Notes under the pieces: model-generated | Seen by the model: only the letters and a program-made list of their open reading frames with translations | The model's database searches: none | Told to the model about the DNA's origin: nothing | Translations under genes and position numbers: made by a program | Part shown: one piece after another, positions 1-11,759 of the stretch | How positions within the stretch are numbered: the first letter of the stretch is position 1 | Layout: every line of letters begins with the position of its first letter | NCBI RefSeq assembly: GCF_000003815.2 | Contig: NC_049982.1 | Coordinates: 3,212,663 to 3,276,662 of the forward strand | Length of the DNA: 64,000 nucleotides | Direction of reading: 5' to 3' | Source: Branchiostoma floridae | Taxonomy: Eukaryota > Chordata > Leptocardii > Amphioxiformes > Branchiostomatidae

Positions 1-351
1 ATCATCATATCATAAATCAATTTGAAGCAAATCTAGTCAATTCCAAGCTGAGTTTCCATTGCTGAGTTTGCGTTGCTGAGTTTGCGTTGACAGCCGCCGA
101 GGTGAAAACAAGCTAGATGAATTTTGTTTTCCAACATACTGGACAAGTGCTGGTTAATTTGATTCAATCCACTCCAAAAGGGCGGCTTTAGATGGTTAAA
201 CTTTCATTAGATTTTACCAAATATGGCTGATTCTGTACTCAAAAAGATGGTCCCTTTCTTCAAAAACTTGAAATTGAGCACCGGTTTCTTTGAGATGGAG
301 TATCCGTTTTAAAATTGTATAAACATGGCCATGGTCGGGTTACTGGTTGTG

Positions 352-376
352 CAAACAAACAAACAAACAAACAAAC
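352..376. repeat. (CAAA)n microsatellite
   Basis: About six CAAA units in a row. The rest of positions 1-1050 is AT-rich DNA in which I see no gene. Confidence 0.9.
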
Positions 377-1051
377 ACAGCACCTACCTTCTCCAGCCTG
401 TTCATGCAGCACTCTCACTGAAATACAACAGGAAAATAGTTGTAAAAACCTGATCACATCTACATGCATCTCCTCTATAAATGTACATAGTTTAACCTGC
501 TATCAGCAGTACAAACGATAATAGAAGTCCAAGCGCACATGTTGTTGATAAATTATTTAGCAACGAGAGCCTTTCTGCTAACTTTAAGTTAGTAATGCTT
601 TTTAAAAAAGCTGGCCACACAAGCTAACATAAGGCCACACACAAACAATTTTATTTGTTGTGTCTTGGATTTCCCGACCCTACTTTTTTTCTGATTTGAA
701 AAAAACGAAATCTTTTCAAATTTATGGCTACACCTCATGTTGACAAAATTTCACTGTCTCTCCTTTCCAAAATTAACTATGGGCCTCAAATTCCAGTAGC
801 TGTACGTGCCTCTTTGTTGGATGATGCATTTATTATTTTTCTTCAAAATTTGAACTTTGCTACCAGGGACCCTCTAAATGTTGAAATGTTGTTATTTCTG
901 TTGTGTATCTTGAGTAAACCCCTCAATCTCTCCTACCCCCGACTTTTTGCAATTTTTTTTTTTTTTCGACCAGCCGACCCAACTTTTTTCTGAAAAAATT
1001 CGAGAAACAGCAAATAATATGGTGAGGATGAAATGGTGGCAGAAACTACCA

Positions 1052-1640
1052 CTAGACGAAAAGACCGAATATGTAGACGGATGCTGACGGATTCCAATTT
1101 GCAACACCTGACGGATGCTGACGTATGCTGACAAATGCTGACGGATCCCAAAAACCATCACGGATCCCAAAAACCATCACGGATCCCAAAAAATGACGGA
1201 TCCCACTTGCATCCGCAACGCATTCGTAGGTATCCGTAACTCTCATCGGTGGATACAAACACAGAACCCGTATACTCAGTACTTCGTGACGGATGCTAAC
1301 ACTGCATTCGTATGGATACTTACTTATAATCACGGATTCGTTAGTATCTGTAAGCCACTAACTGATTCAAACATTGTATTCGTATGGATACTTAGTTTTA
1401 ACGCAAACGAAGGAATACGTGGTCAGGATTCTTGTTTATCAGCGAAAAGTCTTCAGATGCAGACGAATACCAAGGATACGAATTGCAACATCCTGACGGA
1501 TGCTGACGGATACCAAAGATTACCAAAAATCACGGATCCCATACACATCCGTAACGCATTCGTTGGTATCCGAAACTCGCCGTGGATGCAAACACGGAAT
1601 TCGTTTGCTTACTTACTTCGTGGCGGATACTAACACAGCT
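1052..1640. repeat. Degenerate CGGAT-rich repeat region
   Basis: The words 'gacggatgctgacggat', 'tcacggatcccaaaaa' and 'atccgtaac' recur many times at irregular spacing, and the block from about 1075 is echoed around 1490-1580. It looks like an old, diverged tandem or nested repeat. No coding signal seen. Confidence 0.6.
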
Positions 1641-1855
1641 TCCGTAAGAATACTTACTTTTTATGTATGCGTGGCTAAGCACTCTTGTTTTTGAGCATAT
1701 ATTTTATTTTTTAGATTGGTCATATCTTTCCCCCTTTTTGTACCTCGGACACCACAGTTTGTAACGTCAATACAAGTGAGACAATCCACGTTATGCTAGA
1801 TACCAGGATACTCGGATTCGTAAGGATGCGAAATGGTTTTTTTCTGCATTCGTGG

Positions 1856-1938
1856 CAAGATTACCAACAATGCACTGCTCCAGTGGATTGCTCAAGTGGA
1901 TGGGATTCCATTGGAGCAGTGCATTGTTGGTAATCTTG
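1856..1938. repeat. Near-perfect inverted repeat (small MITE)
   Basis: The 27-bp left arm (1856-1882) is matched in reverse complement by 1912-1938, with a loop of about 29 bp. It can form one hairpin and is probably a miniature inverted-repeat element. Positions 1940-3700 hold a 100-bp gap and otherwise AT-rich DNA with no recognisable gene. Confidence 0.8.
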
Positions 1939-2319
1939 GGATATCTTAAATATGCGACTCTGTATTTTTTTGCATCCGTACATTGGGGCGGTGTATTGTG
2001 GGTAATCCAATCGTTCTCTCTCTGACCAATCAGACTGCACATCAGTCAGTTTAAAAATAAAGCGGATATAGTCAGCGTTGTCCGTGAGGACCGCAATCTT
2101 TTTGTACCTCAAACTTTTGAGTTTTGAAACGTTGAACTCGGGATATGGATTTATTGTACACACGTGTGTGAACTTCTGTAGTAGGGTGATGTTGAAGCGG
2201 TGACCAAACTCAAGTGGCAGTCGACGGACGGGACGGCGATCGAGGGACTGAAACAGCCAGCCCTGTTTTGTAGTTCGGCGTCCTGAAGCTATTTTACATC
2301 ACTGTCCTACGGATATCAC

Positions 2320-2419
2320 NNNNNNNNNNNNNNNNNNNNNNNNNNNNNNNNNNNNNNNNNNNNNNNNNNNNNNNNNNNNNNNNNNNNNNNNNNNNNNNNN
2401 NNNNNNNNNNNNNNNNNNN
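2320..2419. other. Assembly gap (100 N)
   Basis: Exactly 100 N, so probably a fixed-size placeholder of unknown true length. Confidence 1.
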
Positions 2420-3739
2420 GGTATGTTTTATACAATGATTGTTTCCAAACAATACCCGCTTTGAATTCGTCTTTGTGACTACATGCCTTGTTGGCTAGTA
2501 GTTAGTAGCGCTTTTGGTATGCTTGGGCTGAACAGAAACTTATCAGAAAACGACATAACGGAGCCTTACAAAACACAAGTCACAAGCATGATACTTGCTG
2601 AGTAACTGTTGACTTATTTGGGAAAAATTTGAATCATCATCAAAACAGTACTTGTATACACATATGTTTGTCTCAAGTCTGGTATTTATTCGCATAGGAA
2701 CATTCTGTTCCAACGGTGTTTACGTGTTTGTTTATATGCGACGTCTCATACACAATGCAAAGTCCGGCCGGGGAAGCAGATCACACCTTGTCACTAATTA
2801 TGCAACGCTAGACTGTTTCTGCCGCGCCCTCCCGGGGGACTTTTTTGGTATGATAATGCGGAATGTAACGGTGATAATGGCGATACCACAATCAGATGCA
2901 TTTGTTCCTGTTGTATAACAAGCCAATCACCATTTCTTTTCATATACATCCTAATTACTTTGACGGACGCATCCATCAAACATGGATGCTTTAGCTATCT
3001 CAAAATTTGATGGGATTATTCTTTCTCTTTTTCAGAAGGCGGGTCGACATTCTCTGACCGTGTCAACAGCTGGGAGAACAATGGACTACAGGAAGGGCAC
3101 AGAAGGAATTGAGCTGGGAGGGATCAGGGCGTAACTAGCCTGAAAAGAAGCGAAGCACTGTCACTAGTAGAAAGGAGACTTTATGCTGTTGCGAGAAGCT
3201 GTACATACTGATACTAGAAGTCATGTTAGTTGTACTTTACAAGCTGGATTCACTATCTGTATCCTGTAGCCGGATGTGGAAATTCCTTAGAGTTGGACAT
3301 CGCGAAGACTTTGATTTGTAATAGAAACAGATAGTCGTAGAAGCAAGATTAGCCACAGACTCCCATGTCAGCTTTACATAAAAGTCAAATTGCATTCACG
3401 TTTGATCCTATATTCTATTTGGAAGTATAAGAAGTCATGTGATATTGGCGGTTAAAGGATTCAACTTTCCCTTAACATAATTAGATAACAGGGACTCTCT
3501 GTACATACCTGGTATAACCCATTCTTGTTGCAATATTGTATCTGTATACATATCATGTGGCAGACAGGATTCGGCCTCGATGACATTACGTCGTTTAGTT
3601 CTTCTCAGGACTGGTTTAGAATAAGATTATTCTGTGCATTCTTTTCTATTTCAAATCGTGTAAGCCTTTTATAAGAAAGTAATTGGGCACACATGATATT
3701 GTGATTTGTCAAATGTGCGGAAAATTCATTAAAGTGACT

Positions 3740-4150
3740 TTGTATCTGCAGAAAATCCCGTTTTGGATTCTTTATGATCTGATCATACGAAGAAATCCCT
3801 AAAAAACGACTTTGCATCCGCGGCAAATGCCGCATTGGGATTTCTTAGGATCCGACCATGCCAAATATACGAGGAAAATCCTATAAAAACGACTTCGCAT
3901 CCGCGGCACATCCGCGGCAAAGGCCGTTTTGGAACCCGTTCATTCCAGGTATTCGAAGAAATCCTTTGAAAAACGACTTCGCATCCGAGGGAAATACCTT
4001 TTGGGGATTCTTTGCGATCCGATCATTCCAGGTATTCAAAGAAATCCCTAAAAAAACGACTTTGCATCCGTGGAAAATCCCAATTTGGGATATGTTTGAG
4101 TCTTTTCATTCCGGATCCCAAAAATCCAAATTTCGGATATTTTAGGGATC
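3740..4150. repeat. Degenerate ~83-bp tandem repeat
   Basis: The core 'aacgacttcgcatccg' or a close variant occurs near 3805, 3886, 3972 and 4055, spacing 81-86 bp. Each is followed by a variant of 'ggaaaatcccgttttggga' and a 'gatccgatcattcc' element. Four to five diverged copies; short open frames across it are by-products. Confidence 0.75.
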
Positions 4151-4480
4151 CAACTCGAATCCGTTTGCATTCGCTAGCATTTGTTACAAATACGCAAATA
4201 TCCCTGCTCGGATATGGCTACATCCGATACCCTTTCCCCCAGTGTACTTTGCTATATATTGACAGAAAAAGAACCACATTGGCACAGTGTCCAATCCTAG
4301 CAGGAAGGGAGAGAGAGAAGATTAAGATAAAACACAACAGAAAGGACATTGCGATGAGACGAGGGGCTGTAGTAGCCTGTAGTACAGTACAGATACAGAT
4401 GGAACAACAGTGCTGGTGCCGTTCCACAACTTACAAAAACATGCCCAAATGATTAGAACACTGACAAAGCATTCAGATTG

Positions 4481-4813
4481 CAGGGTTCTAGCTAGTGCAT
4501 TTTAGCATGGTGGGCCACTACGCTAAAATTTGTGCCCCCTATGCTAAAATAAGTGCCACTACGCTAATTTTTAACTAGCGTAGTGGTGCTTTGCTGTCAT
4601 TTGCTTGTTCAACAATGACTAATAAATGTCTGAACAATGAAAAATGATGATATGCCACTCAATTTGACCCCAAAATCCTAACTTTTAACTCTACATCTTC
4701 AAATCTCACTGTGGCAGGACCAAGACCCCCCCTTCCACACCAATCTCCTGATTAGTCGCTTTGCTACCATGCCATTCCCACTACGCGAAAATAAAATCCT
4801 GGCTAGAACCCTG
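4481..4813. mobile_element. hAT-like MITE, CAGGGTTCTAGCT ends
   Basis: Starts CAGGGTTCTAGC and ends GCTAGAACCCTG, giving inverted termini with the CAGGG start typical of hAT elements. The interior repeats 'actacgctaaaatt' in several orientations. A related copy lies at 14618-14934. I could not find a clean 8-bp target duplication here. Confidence 0.7.
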
Positions 4814-5322
4814 GGTTGTAAGCCCGTGGGAGGGCTGGGACCGAGGGTGATGCGGAATACACAGTGTTGTATTTTATTTACGTCATACCCACCTGAGAAA
4901 ACACATATTTCGATGCGAAATGCACCAGAAGTTGAGAAAATGTTGTGTCCTCGAAAAGATTGTAACAACAGCAATTCTAACGTTAGAATCCATTATTCGA
5001 ATTTTCAACCGTGCTGTACTCATTTGTATGCCACTCGTTTGTATTATATAGATGAAGTAGACTTTACAAAGGCTGCTGTTAAACTTATTAATAAGTATAA
5101 TAAAGATTGGCAATGCACATAATTTCACTTGTCTGTAATTACAAACCTTAGTCCTTAATGTATGGTTACTTTTTGACACAACAAACTTGACGTCTGTTAT
5201 GGACGAGAGCTTTGCCACATTTGCCACTTTGACCTTTCGTCGGATCATTTTTGGTAATCCCACCAGGAATTCCAACACCTCCAATGGACGTAGTTGCACG
5301 TCTGATACTATCAAGCCACTAC

Positions 5323-5692
5323 AAGGCCACACCGATTTAATTTCTTGGTTCACGGATTCGCTCGCTCCTATTTTTTGGGAAAAAAAATAAAAATAAAAAT
5401 TACTACTCAGCAAATTTTCACCATTAATGAAACCATTCACCAACTTTCTGGTGTAGCAAATTGGCCTTTATATTATAAGCTCCTTAAAGTGTGGGTACAG
5501 GTGCTGTTACTGTACAAAAATAGTGTTTTTGTACTTTTTTCAAGCTGAAAACTTTTTTTCTTAATGTTTTGGATTAGCCGTTACCTTTACCCCAACCATT
5601 TTACAACTTTTATTTTTATTTTTATTTCGCCCTCTCGCTCCATATTTTTTATGAAAAAATCCGTGAACCAAGATATTAAATTGGTGTGGCCT
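5323..5692. mobile_element. Foldback element with ~80-bp arms
   Basis: Left arm 5323-5405 (starts 'ggccacaccgatttaatt') is the imperfect reverse complement of 5600-5692, which ends 'aaattggtgtggcc'. Both arms include 'cttggttcacggatt' or its complement and an AT-rich inner end. Probably a non-autonomous DNA transposon. Confidence 0.7.
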
Positions 5693-5924
5693 AAGTGCTG
5701 TAAATGTTAACAGGATTACACTAACTAGTCTTGTACTTAACACATGAAGCCACCTCGCAAATGAGCATCTCGCGCCCTCACAAAGCCTATAACTGTTGCT
5801 GTGTTTAGCATCAAAACCTCACTCTGCACTTGCCAGCGCCGAGGGAGCAGTCTGTGTCCCTCTGCAAAATAAGAGTTCTGAAGCTAGCAGGGTAATCTCA
5901 TTGTCAATGTGATCATCCTTAAAC

Positions 5925-5993
5925 ATGGATTCCGAAGGAGAAGAAAGTGGTGCTTTTGACAGTTTCTTGCTCAATAAGCTTCTTCAAAGTTAG
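5925..5993 (+). other. 22-codon upstream ORF echoing the receptor N-terminus
   Basis: An ATG at 5925 opens a 22-residue frame that contains GEESGAFDS, then stops at 5991-5993. The receptor start at 6088 encodes the same GEESGAFDS. The roughly 30-bp segment 'gaagaaagtggtgcttttga' is therefore duplicated. It may act as an upstream ORF in the receptor's leader or be a relic of a local duplication; no transcript evidence is available. Confidence 0.5.
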
Positions 5994-6087
5994 CCTTGGG
6001 CGACCAACTGGTTTCTTAGAGAAAACAGGTGTCCAGAACATTAGAGTTTTCCGCCTGGCTGTCTACTACGAAGTGTCAATCCCAAAC

Positions 6088-8523
6088 ATGGCAGGGGAAG
6101 AAAGTGGTGCTTTTGACAGCATGTACCAGGCGTTCCGTAGCCTGGATATGTTTGACAGCCGACTGTCTCGTGGGCTCCAAACAGCGTACCTCCTCATTAG
6201 CCTGGCGGTGTCTGTGGGCTGCGGCCTGCTGCTCATCTACCTGGTCTGGAAAAATTGGTATCTCCAGAGACCTCGCCACTTCCTGAGATGTAACCTGGCA
6301 ATTGATGACATCATCTCCACCTCTTGCATCATTCCCACCGAGATTTGTTTCCTCTTCAGTCAGGACGACACCTACGACCAACAGTTCTGCTGGGTTCAGT
6401 TGCTGGTGGTTCACCCGTCCACCATATCCATGTTCGGCACCTACCTGCTCATGGCCGTCGAACTGTACTACTTCATCTGCAAGCCGCTCCACTACAATGC
6501 AGAGGTCACCACCAAGCGTGTCACCATCGGCATAGCTGCAGTCAGGGCCATCGCCGTAATCTTTGGGCTGGGGCCAATGGTCGCCAAACGCCTGCAGAGC
6601 CCCGGTGACAGCCTGCTGTGCGCTCCGGAGCCCATAGGCAGCACCAGCGCATCTGCCATCTTCAGAAGCATCTCCCAGGGAGGCACAGTGCTGGCCGTCC
6701 TTGCCATCTTCCTGCTCTACTACTTTGTCTTGATGGAAGCCAAGAAGCAGCAGCAGACAGATGCAGATCACATCAACCTGCAGCTGTACCAGACCAAGGC
6801 CTTCAAAACAATGGCACCACACTTCATCGTTGTCATGGTGTCCGCGGCAACCCTAGCCTTCGTGTCTGCCACATTTCAGTCTGTCTTCAACGGGGATAAG
6901 AAAGCGTCAGCCTCACTGCTCATAACAGCTCAAGTGGCCAAGCTGCTGAACATGACCGTGTCATCAATGATCAACCCCATCGTCTACAGCTTCTGTCTTC
7001 CGAAGTTCCGACAAGCTCTGAGGGAGCTGCGCGGCATGCCTACCGACGCACCTGTGGCCCAGGCCCAGCCTCCCGTACCAACGCAAGGGCAGGGCATGCA
7101 GATGGCTGTCTTCGACACTTCTGATGAAGAGCAATGGGCATCAGACTACGAATCAGATTCTACATTATCACTGCCAAGTTTAAAGGAAGCCTGGCAGCAA
7201 AGAGAGCAGACACCACCTCCCAGTCTGGCCCAAACACAGGCACATGGCCAGCAGACACCACCTCCCAGTCTGGCCCAAACACAGGCACATGGCCAGCAGA
7301 CACCACCTCCCAGTCCAGCCCAAACACAGGCACATGGACAGCAGACACCACCTCCCAGTGCAGCCCAAACACAGGCACATGGCCAGCAGGCACCACCTCC
7401 CAGTCCAGCCCAAACACAGGCACATGGTCAGCAGGCACCGCCTCCCAGTCCAGCCCAAACACAGGCACAGGCACATGGACAGCAGACACCACCTCCCAGT
7501 CCAGCCCAAACACAGGCACATGGACAACAGGCACTGCCTCCCGGTCCAGCCCAAACACAGGCACATGGCCAGCAGGCACCACCTCCCATTCCAGCCCAAA
7601 CACAGGCACATGGTCAGCAGGCACCACCTCTCAGTCCAGCCCAAACACAGGCACATGGACAACAGGCACTGCCTCCCGGTCCAGCCCAAACACAGGCACA
7701 TGGCCAGCAGGCACCGCCTCCCAATCCAGCCCAAACACAGGCAGAGGCACATGGCCAGCAGGCACCACCTCCCAGTCTAGCCCAAACACAGGCACAGGGA
7801 CAGCAGGCACCACCTCCCAGTCCAGCCCAAGCACAGGCACATGGCCAGCAGACACCTCCCAGTCCAGCCCAAACACAGGCACATGGACAGCAGACACCTC
7901 CCAGTCCAGCCCAAGCACAGGCACATGGCCAGCAGACACCTCCCAGTCCAGCCCAAACACAGGCACATGGACAGCAGGCACCACCTCCCAGTGCAGCCCA
8001 AACACAGACAGAGGCACATGGACAGCAGGCACCACCTCCCAGTCCAGCCCAAACACAGGCACATGGACAACAGGCACCACCTCCCAGTCCAGCCCAAACA
8101 CAGACAGAGGCACATGGACAACAGGCACCACCTCCCAGTCCAGCCCAAACACAGGCACATGGACAGCAGGCACCACCTCCCAGTCCAGCCCAAACACAGA
8201 CAGAGGCACATGGACAACAGGCACTACCTTCCAGTCCAGCCCAAANNNNNNNNNNNNNNNNNNNNNNNNNNNNNNNNNNNNNNNNNNNNNNNNNNNNNNN
8301 NNNNNNNNNNNNNNNNNNNNNNNNNNNNNNNNNNNNNNNNNNNNNGGCTAGGACAGTGCACAAAAAACAGAAGACCTACCCCACAGAAAGCTCAGTAGGC
8401 ACAGATTCAACTGGACGAAAAACTTCTACCAGGACAGTCCACATACGGACAGAAGACCAGACCAAGCCGGCCCAAGCTCCTCATGTCCAGCCCAACACCA
8501 CTCCCAGTACACCAAACAACTGA
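6088..8523 (+). CDS. Intronless class A GPCR with long Pro/Gln repeat tail
   Basis: About 811 residues counting the gap. Seven hydrophobic segments fall at roughly residues 33-54, 65-90, 105-125, 145-165, 192-215, 240-262 and 275-298. Class A marks seen: LAIDD in TM2, a Cys before TM3, ELYYFICKPLHY after TM3 (the Arg of the usual DRY is missing) and NPIVYSF in TM7. 'CKPLHY' and the absence of introns resemble olfactory-type receptors, including those known in amphioxus; the ligand cannot be inferred. From about residue 372 the cytoplasmic tail becomes some 24 copies of a ~15-residue unit (PPPSPAQTQAHGQQ), interrupted by a 100-N gap, so the frame after it is not certain. An in-frame Met at 5947 lies upstream, but MAGEESGAFDS at 6088 is a better N-terminus because it sits just before the receptor domain. 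A polyadenylation signal follows at 8886. Confidence 0.82.
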   Translation: MAGEESGAFDSMYQAFRSLDMFDSRLSRGLQTAYLLISLAVSVGCGLLLIYLVWKNWYLQRPRHFLRCNLAIDDIISTSCIIPTEICFLFSQDDTYDQQFCWVQLLVVHPSTISMFGTYLLMAVELYYFICKPLHYNAEVTTKRVTIGIAAVRAIAVIFGLGPMVAKRLQSPGDSLLCAPEPIGSTSASAIFRSISQGGTVLAVLAIFLLYYFVLMEAKKQQQTDADHINLQLYQTKAFKTMAPHFIVVMVSAATLAFVSATFQSVFNGDKKASASLLITAQVAKLLNMTVSSMINPIVYSFCLPKFRQALRELRGMPTDAPVAQAQPPVPTQGQGMQMAVFDTSDEEQWASDYESDSTLSLPSLKEAWQQREQTPPPSLAQTQAHGQQTPPPSLAQTQAHGQQTPPPSPAQTQAHGQQTPPPSAAQTQAHGQQAPPPSPAQTQAHGQQAPPPSPAQTQAQAHGQQTPPPSPAQTQAHGQQALPPGPAQTQAHGQQAPPPIPAQTQAHGQQAPPLSPAQTQAHGQQALPPGPAQTQAHGQQAPPPNPAQTQAEAHGQQAPPPSLAQTQAQGQQAPPPSPAQAQAHGQQTPPSPAQTQAHGQQTPPSPAQAQAHGQQTPPSPAQTQAHGQQAPPPSAAQTQTEAHGQQAPPPSPAQTQAHGQQAPPPSPAQTQTEAHGQQAPPPSPAQTQAHGQQAPPPSPAQTQTEAHGQQALPSSPAQXXXXXXXXXXXXXXXXXXXXXXXXXXXXXXXXXXARTVHKKQKTYPTESSVGTDSTGRKTSTRTVHIRTEDQTKPAQAPHVQPNTTPSTPNN
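7200..8245 (+). repeat. 45-bp coding minisatellite in receptor tail
   Basis: About 23 visible units, mostly 45 bp, with 42-, 48- and 51-bp variants. All length changes are multiples of 3, so the frame holds. Because the unit lacks stops in every frame, both strands show long spurious open frames here. The array runs into the gap at 8246. Confidence 0.95.
8246..8345. other. Assembly gap (100 N) inside receptor repeat
   Basis: Fixed-size gap inside the tandem array, so the real repeat number is unknown. Confidence 1.
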
Positions 8524-8885
8524 GTGATGTGCACAGCAAAGGGACAGATTCATACATCCAATGACAATTCTTTTGAACAAAATTTGAGAGACTCTTACTC
8601 AGAACAGCGAGAGACAACACGATGTACAGGTAGGGAGCTGCTTCCATACCCTCTGACAACTAGTGCCATATATGGTAGCTTTCAAGTTGACAATGTGCCT
8701 AAACATTGCATTTGGTCTGAACCCAACATGACAACTTTGGATGATGCTTGGTTTTGACAACCTATAATATTACTGTTTACTAAAAACTGATATTTTCAAT
8801 ATTAATCCATGACAATAAGGCCATGTTGATTTTATCAAATATATGGATGGCATCTTCATGCTCATCAATTTCTGGCCATTTCCAA

Positions 8886-8891
8886 AATAAA
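8886..8891 (+). terminator. Polyadenylation signal AATAAA for the receptor
   Basis: AATAAA about 365 bp after the receptor stop, followed by a second AATAAA at 8905. Consistent with a short 3' UTR. Confidence 0.5.
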
Positions 8892-9204
8892 GTTTTCATT
8901 CAAATAAAAAGATGAAAATCATACAAGGCAGCCGTAAGATTAGCAAATTTGCCGTAGATTGCAGAAAAATGGATACAAATGTTATAGAAAGCCAAAGTCA
9001 ATTTCTAGGTCAAGTAAGAAAATGGGAAAGAACAAAAATAAAGAATCTAATATTTGGTATAGCCTTCCTGACCACTTACACATTCAATTTCATAATGAAG
9101 ACACCTTTTTTGCCTAACCTTTTCTTTAATCGTTTTGGTGTTCCCAGAGGATGGCACTCACTATCCCATATAATCAAATCAGTGTAGCTAATTCAAACTA
9201 ATGC

Positions 9205-9735
9205 TTAAAACATGGTCTGAACTGAACAAAATGACGACTATGGATTAGGCTTCATTTTCACCAATTTCATAAAACTTATCATGTATTCATGAAGGACAAA
9301 TGTTGCAGATCAACCAAATTGCATTCCTGATCTTACATAAAAGCTACCCCCAAGGCAGGCATCAGGTGGTTGGTTGATAGAAAAATCTGAAAGTTTTTAT
9401 CCAAATTATAATGGTTCTACAATGTGCTTAAGAAAGTGTAACGCCCGTGACCCACACATAAATTGAAGTGCCTTTTAAACATTTTTGTTCTGAAAGAAAA
9501 TTCCTTCCAGGACTTTGTCGGTAGATATCTCCTTTAAAACTAAATTATTGCATAAAACATGGTCTGAACTAAAAATGACGACTATGGAAAATGCTTCATT
9601 TTAATTTCATTAGAACTAATAAATGTATGTTATCAATGACAACTAGCGCTAAGTATATATATACATGATTATCAGACTTTAAACTAATGCATAAAACATG
9701 GTCTGAAATCAAAATGACGACTATGGAAAATAATT
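9205..9735. repeat. Dispersed ~45-bp direct repeats
   Basis: The segment 'aaaacatggtctgaa' followed by 'aaaatgacgactatgga' occurs near 9210, 9556 and 9691. A second repeated block, 'ggttctct' to 'ggggacaaggccca', occurs near 9930 and 10660. Positions 8524-10200 contain no gene that I can see. Confidence 0.7.
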
Positions 9736-10211
9736 GGTTTTGTCTGATTTTTGACCTTTTTTTATTGTCTTGTTTTTCTCTGTCGATGAGATGCTTGTAT
9801 TGTGTTTCCTTGGTCACAAAGAAAGCAGAGAAATGGATTTAGACATTTACACATGGAAACATGCCTTTGATTTGCAGAGAGAATTTGTGCATTTGAATCC
9901 GAATAGAATTCAACCTAAATCCAGGAAATGGTTCTCTCGAGTTAGAGGTGACTGGCAACAAGCTCTTGGGGACAAGGCCCACACTCCCAAACACAGGCAA
10001 AGAAGTTAGCTTCTTGTCCAAACCCAGGCTTATGTGTCAAGTATGTAAAGAAAAACCTCATCTGCATTTACACTCTCTCTGTGAGGACAGCAAGGTATAA
10101 AATTACATGTACATGTCGTAGCAAGCAGACAATATAGATGGACCAGGTTTAATATTAAGTGTTTGTAAATCATTTGTAAGGCGTATCTGGTCGCTTTGAT
10201 TCTATGTAGTA

Positions 10212-10420
10212 CTGTAAATGCAGAAACTTTCGCGGTGGATTAATGTTCGCGTTTTTTGCGGTGACCGCTTTACCGCGAACTTAAAACCACCGCAAACATT
10301 TTTCAGGAGGCAATAAGAGATTACAGTGCATGGTGCTACCGCGAAATTAAAACCACAGCGAAAAGTCAGTTTTCCCACTACCGCGAAATTAAATCCCCGC
10401 GAACTTAAATGCATTTACAG
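10212..10420. mobile_element. 209-bp MITE, CTGTAAATGCA ends, TA flanks
   Basis: Starts CTGTAAATGCAGAAA and ends TTAAATGCATTTACAG, flanked on both sides by TA, as expected of Tc1/mariner-type insertion. The interior carries repeated 'accgcgaaattaaa' blocks in both orientations. Three more copies are at 14109, 49025 and 54046. Confidence 0.85.
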
Positions 10421-10891
10421 TAGTACATTTACTATAGACGCAGAATGCAGTGACTGATGATAATGATGAGTACATTTATTATAATGTAAAAAAGGACACT
10501 TGAAGTTCTGAGCTTTTGTGAAGTGTAATAAATGAGGATCTGCATGGCTTCTCTGTGAGAGCTTCTATAGCTGGTGTGTTACGCAGAACGGCGGTTATAC
10601 CGGCTATATAGATACAGATACAGATACAGATATATTAGTGACTCTAGGAATTAGGGAAAGGTTCTCTTGAGTTAAAGGTGAATAGCAACAAGCTCTCGGG
10701 GACAAGGCCCACTCGGCTCCCAACAATGAGAGATAATGTGAGACACGGACGAAGGGACTTCCTGTGCAAACCCAGGCTTTCCTAGAAGTGTAATTATGAC
10801 TGAGGGTCTGCATGGCCTTTCTGTGTGAGGGTAAGCCAGATATTGTAATTCACTGTTTATTGTACTTGCTGCAGCATATATGATGTATATA

Positions 10892-11413
10892 CAGTCAAAC
10901 CTGCTCAAGGCAACCCCTGGAGGGACCAGGAAAAAGCGGACGTTTTGGACAGCAGGTTGGTTTGAAGGGTGTCAACTCACAACATGCCCGAGGCATAGTA
11001 CTGCATAAATGGTTTCCAATTTTCAGAGGTTAGGGGTCAGCACTGGACAACAAAATTTGCTCCCATCAGCTAAGACTGCCCCATTGACCCCAAATGACCC
11101 ACCCACAAGCATCCGCCGCCATCTTTATTTTGAATATAACATCGTATGGCAGTCAAAATCCGACGTAAACTGGCCGATTTTGGCACAAAATCAAGTTAGT
11201 TATCATAAAAAATCGATGACACCTCAAGCTTGAAAATGACATGGTCATTATGGGCAGTGATTTGGTCCTGTGCGATCCCAATCTTTGGCGGTTGCGTTGG
11301 CCAGATGATCGTCTTGAAAAGGTCACTTAATGCTTACACCAATGGACATTGTCAGCAGTCGTTATGACCAGGTGGTCGATTTGAAGGGGTGGTCGCTTGG
11401 GCAGGTTTGACTG
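10892..11413. mobile_element. ~520-bp non-autonomous element, CAGTCAAACCTGC ends
   Basis: Starts CAGTCAAACCTGCTCAAG and ends CTTGGGCAGGTTTGACTG, flanked by TA on both sides. Ends beginning CAGT with a TA duplication fit a pogo/Tigger-like Tc1/mariner MITE. No transposase ORF inside. Confidence 0.85.
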
Positions 11414-11612
11414 TAGTTCAACATTAAGTTTTGTTGGTAAATTACTCGACGTGAAATGTATCTGGACACTTTGTCTTCAATGTGGTACATAAAAAAAAGG
11501 AACACTTGAAGCTCGCCAGCTTTATAAAGAGAGTCTGCACGGCCTTTCTCTGTGAGGCCTAGAGAGCTCCAATACTACGTGCTGTTGGTGATTTATTTGT
11601 AGTGCAACTGTA

Positions 11613-11759
11613 ATCTCCAAGCAGATCCTAAGGTGGCATAAGACAAACTGTCTAAGAAGTACAGCCAGCCTAAGAGTGTTCATTGGCCACCAAATGACCA
11701 TTCCTAGGCCGGCTGCACTACTTTGACATTTTATGCCATCGTACGATCTGCTTGGGGAT
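11613..11759. mobile_element. Palindromic MITE, ATCTCCAAGCAGATC ends
   Basis: Left end 'atctccaagcagatccta' pairs with right end 'gatctgcttggggat'. Same family as 31065-31240 and 57562-57726. TA precedes the left end; the right flank has drifted. Confidence 0.75.

Noticed and set aside
7134-8351. A 405-codon frame rich in Ser/Thr/Asn in another reading of the receptor tail, and long minus-strand frames there
   Set aside because: They exist only because the 45-bp unit lacks stops in other frames. The frame continuous with the seven-transmembrane domain is the coding one.
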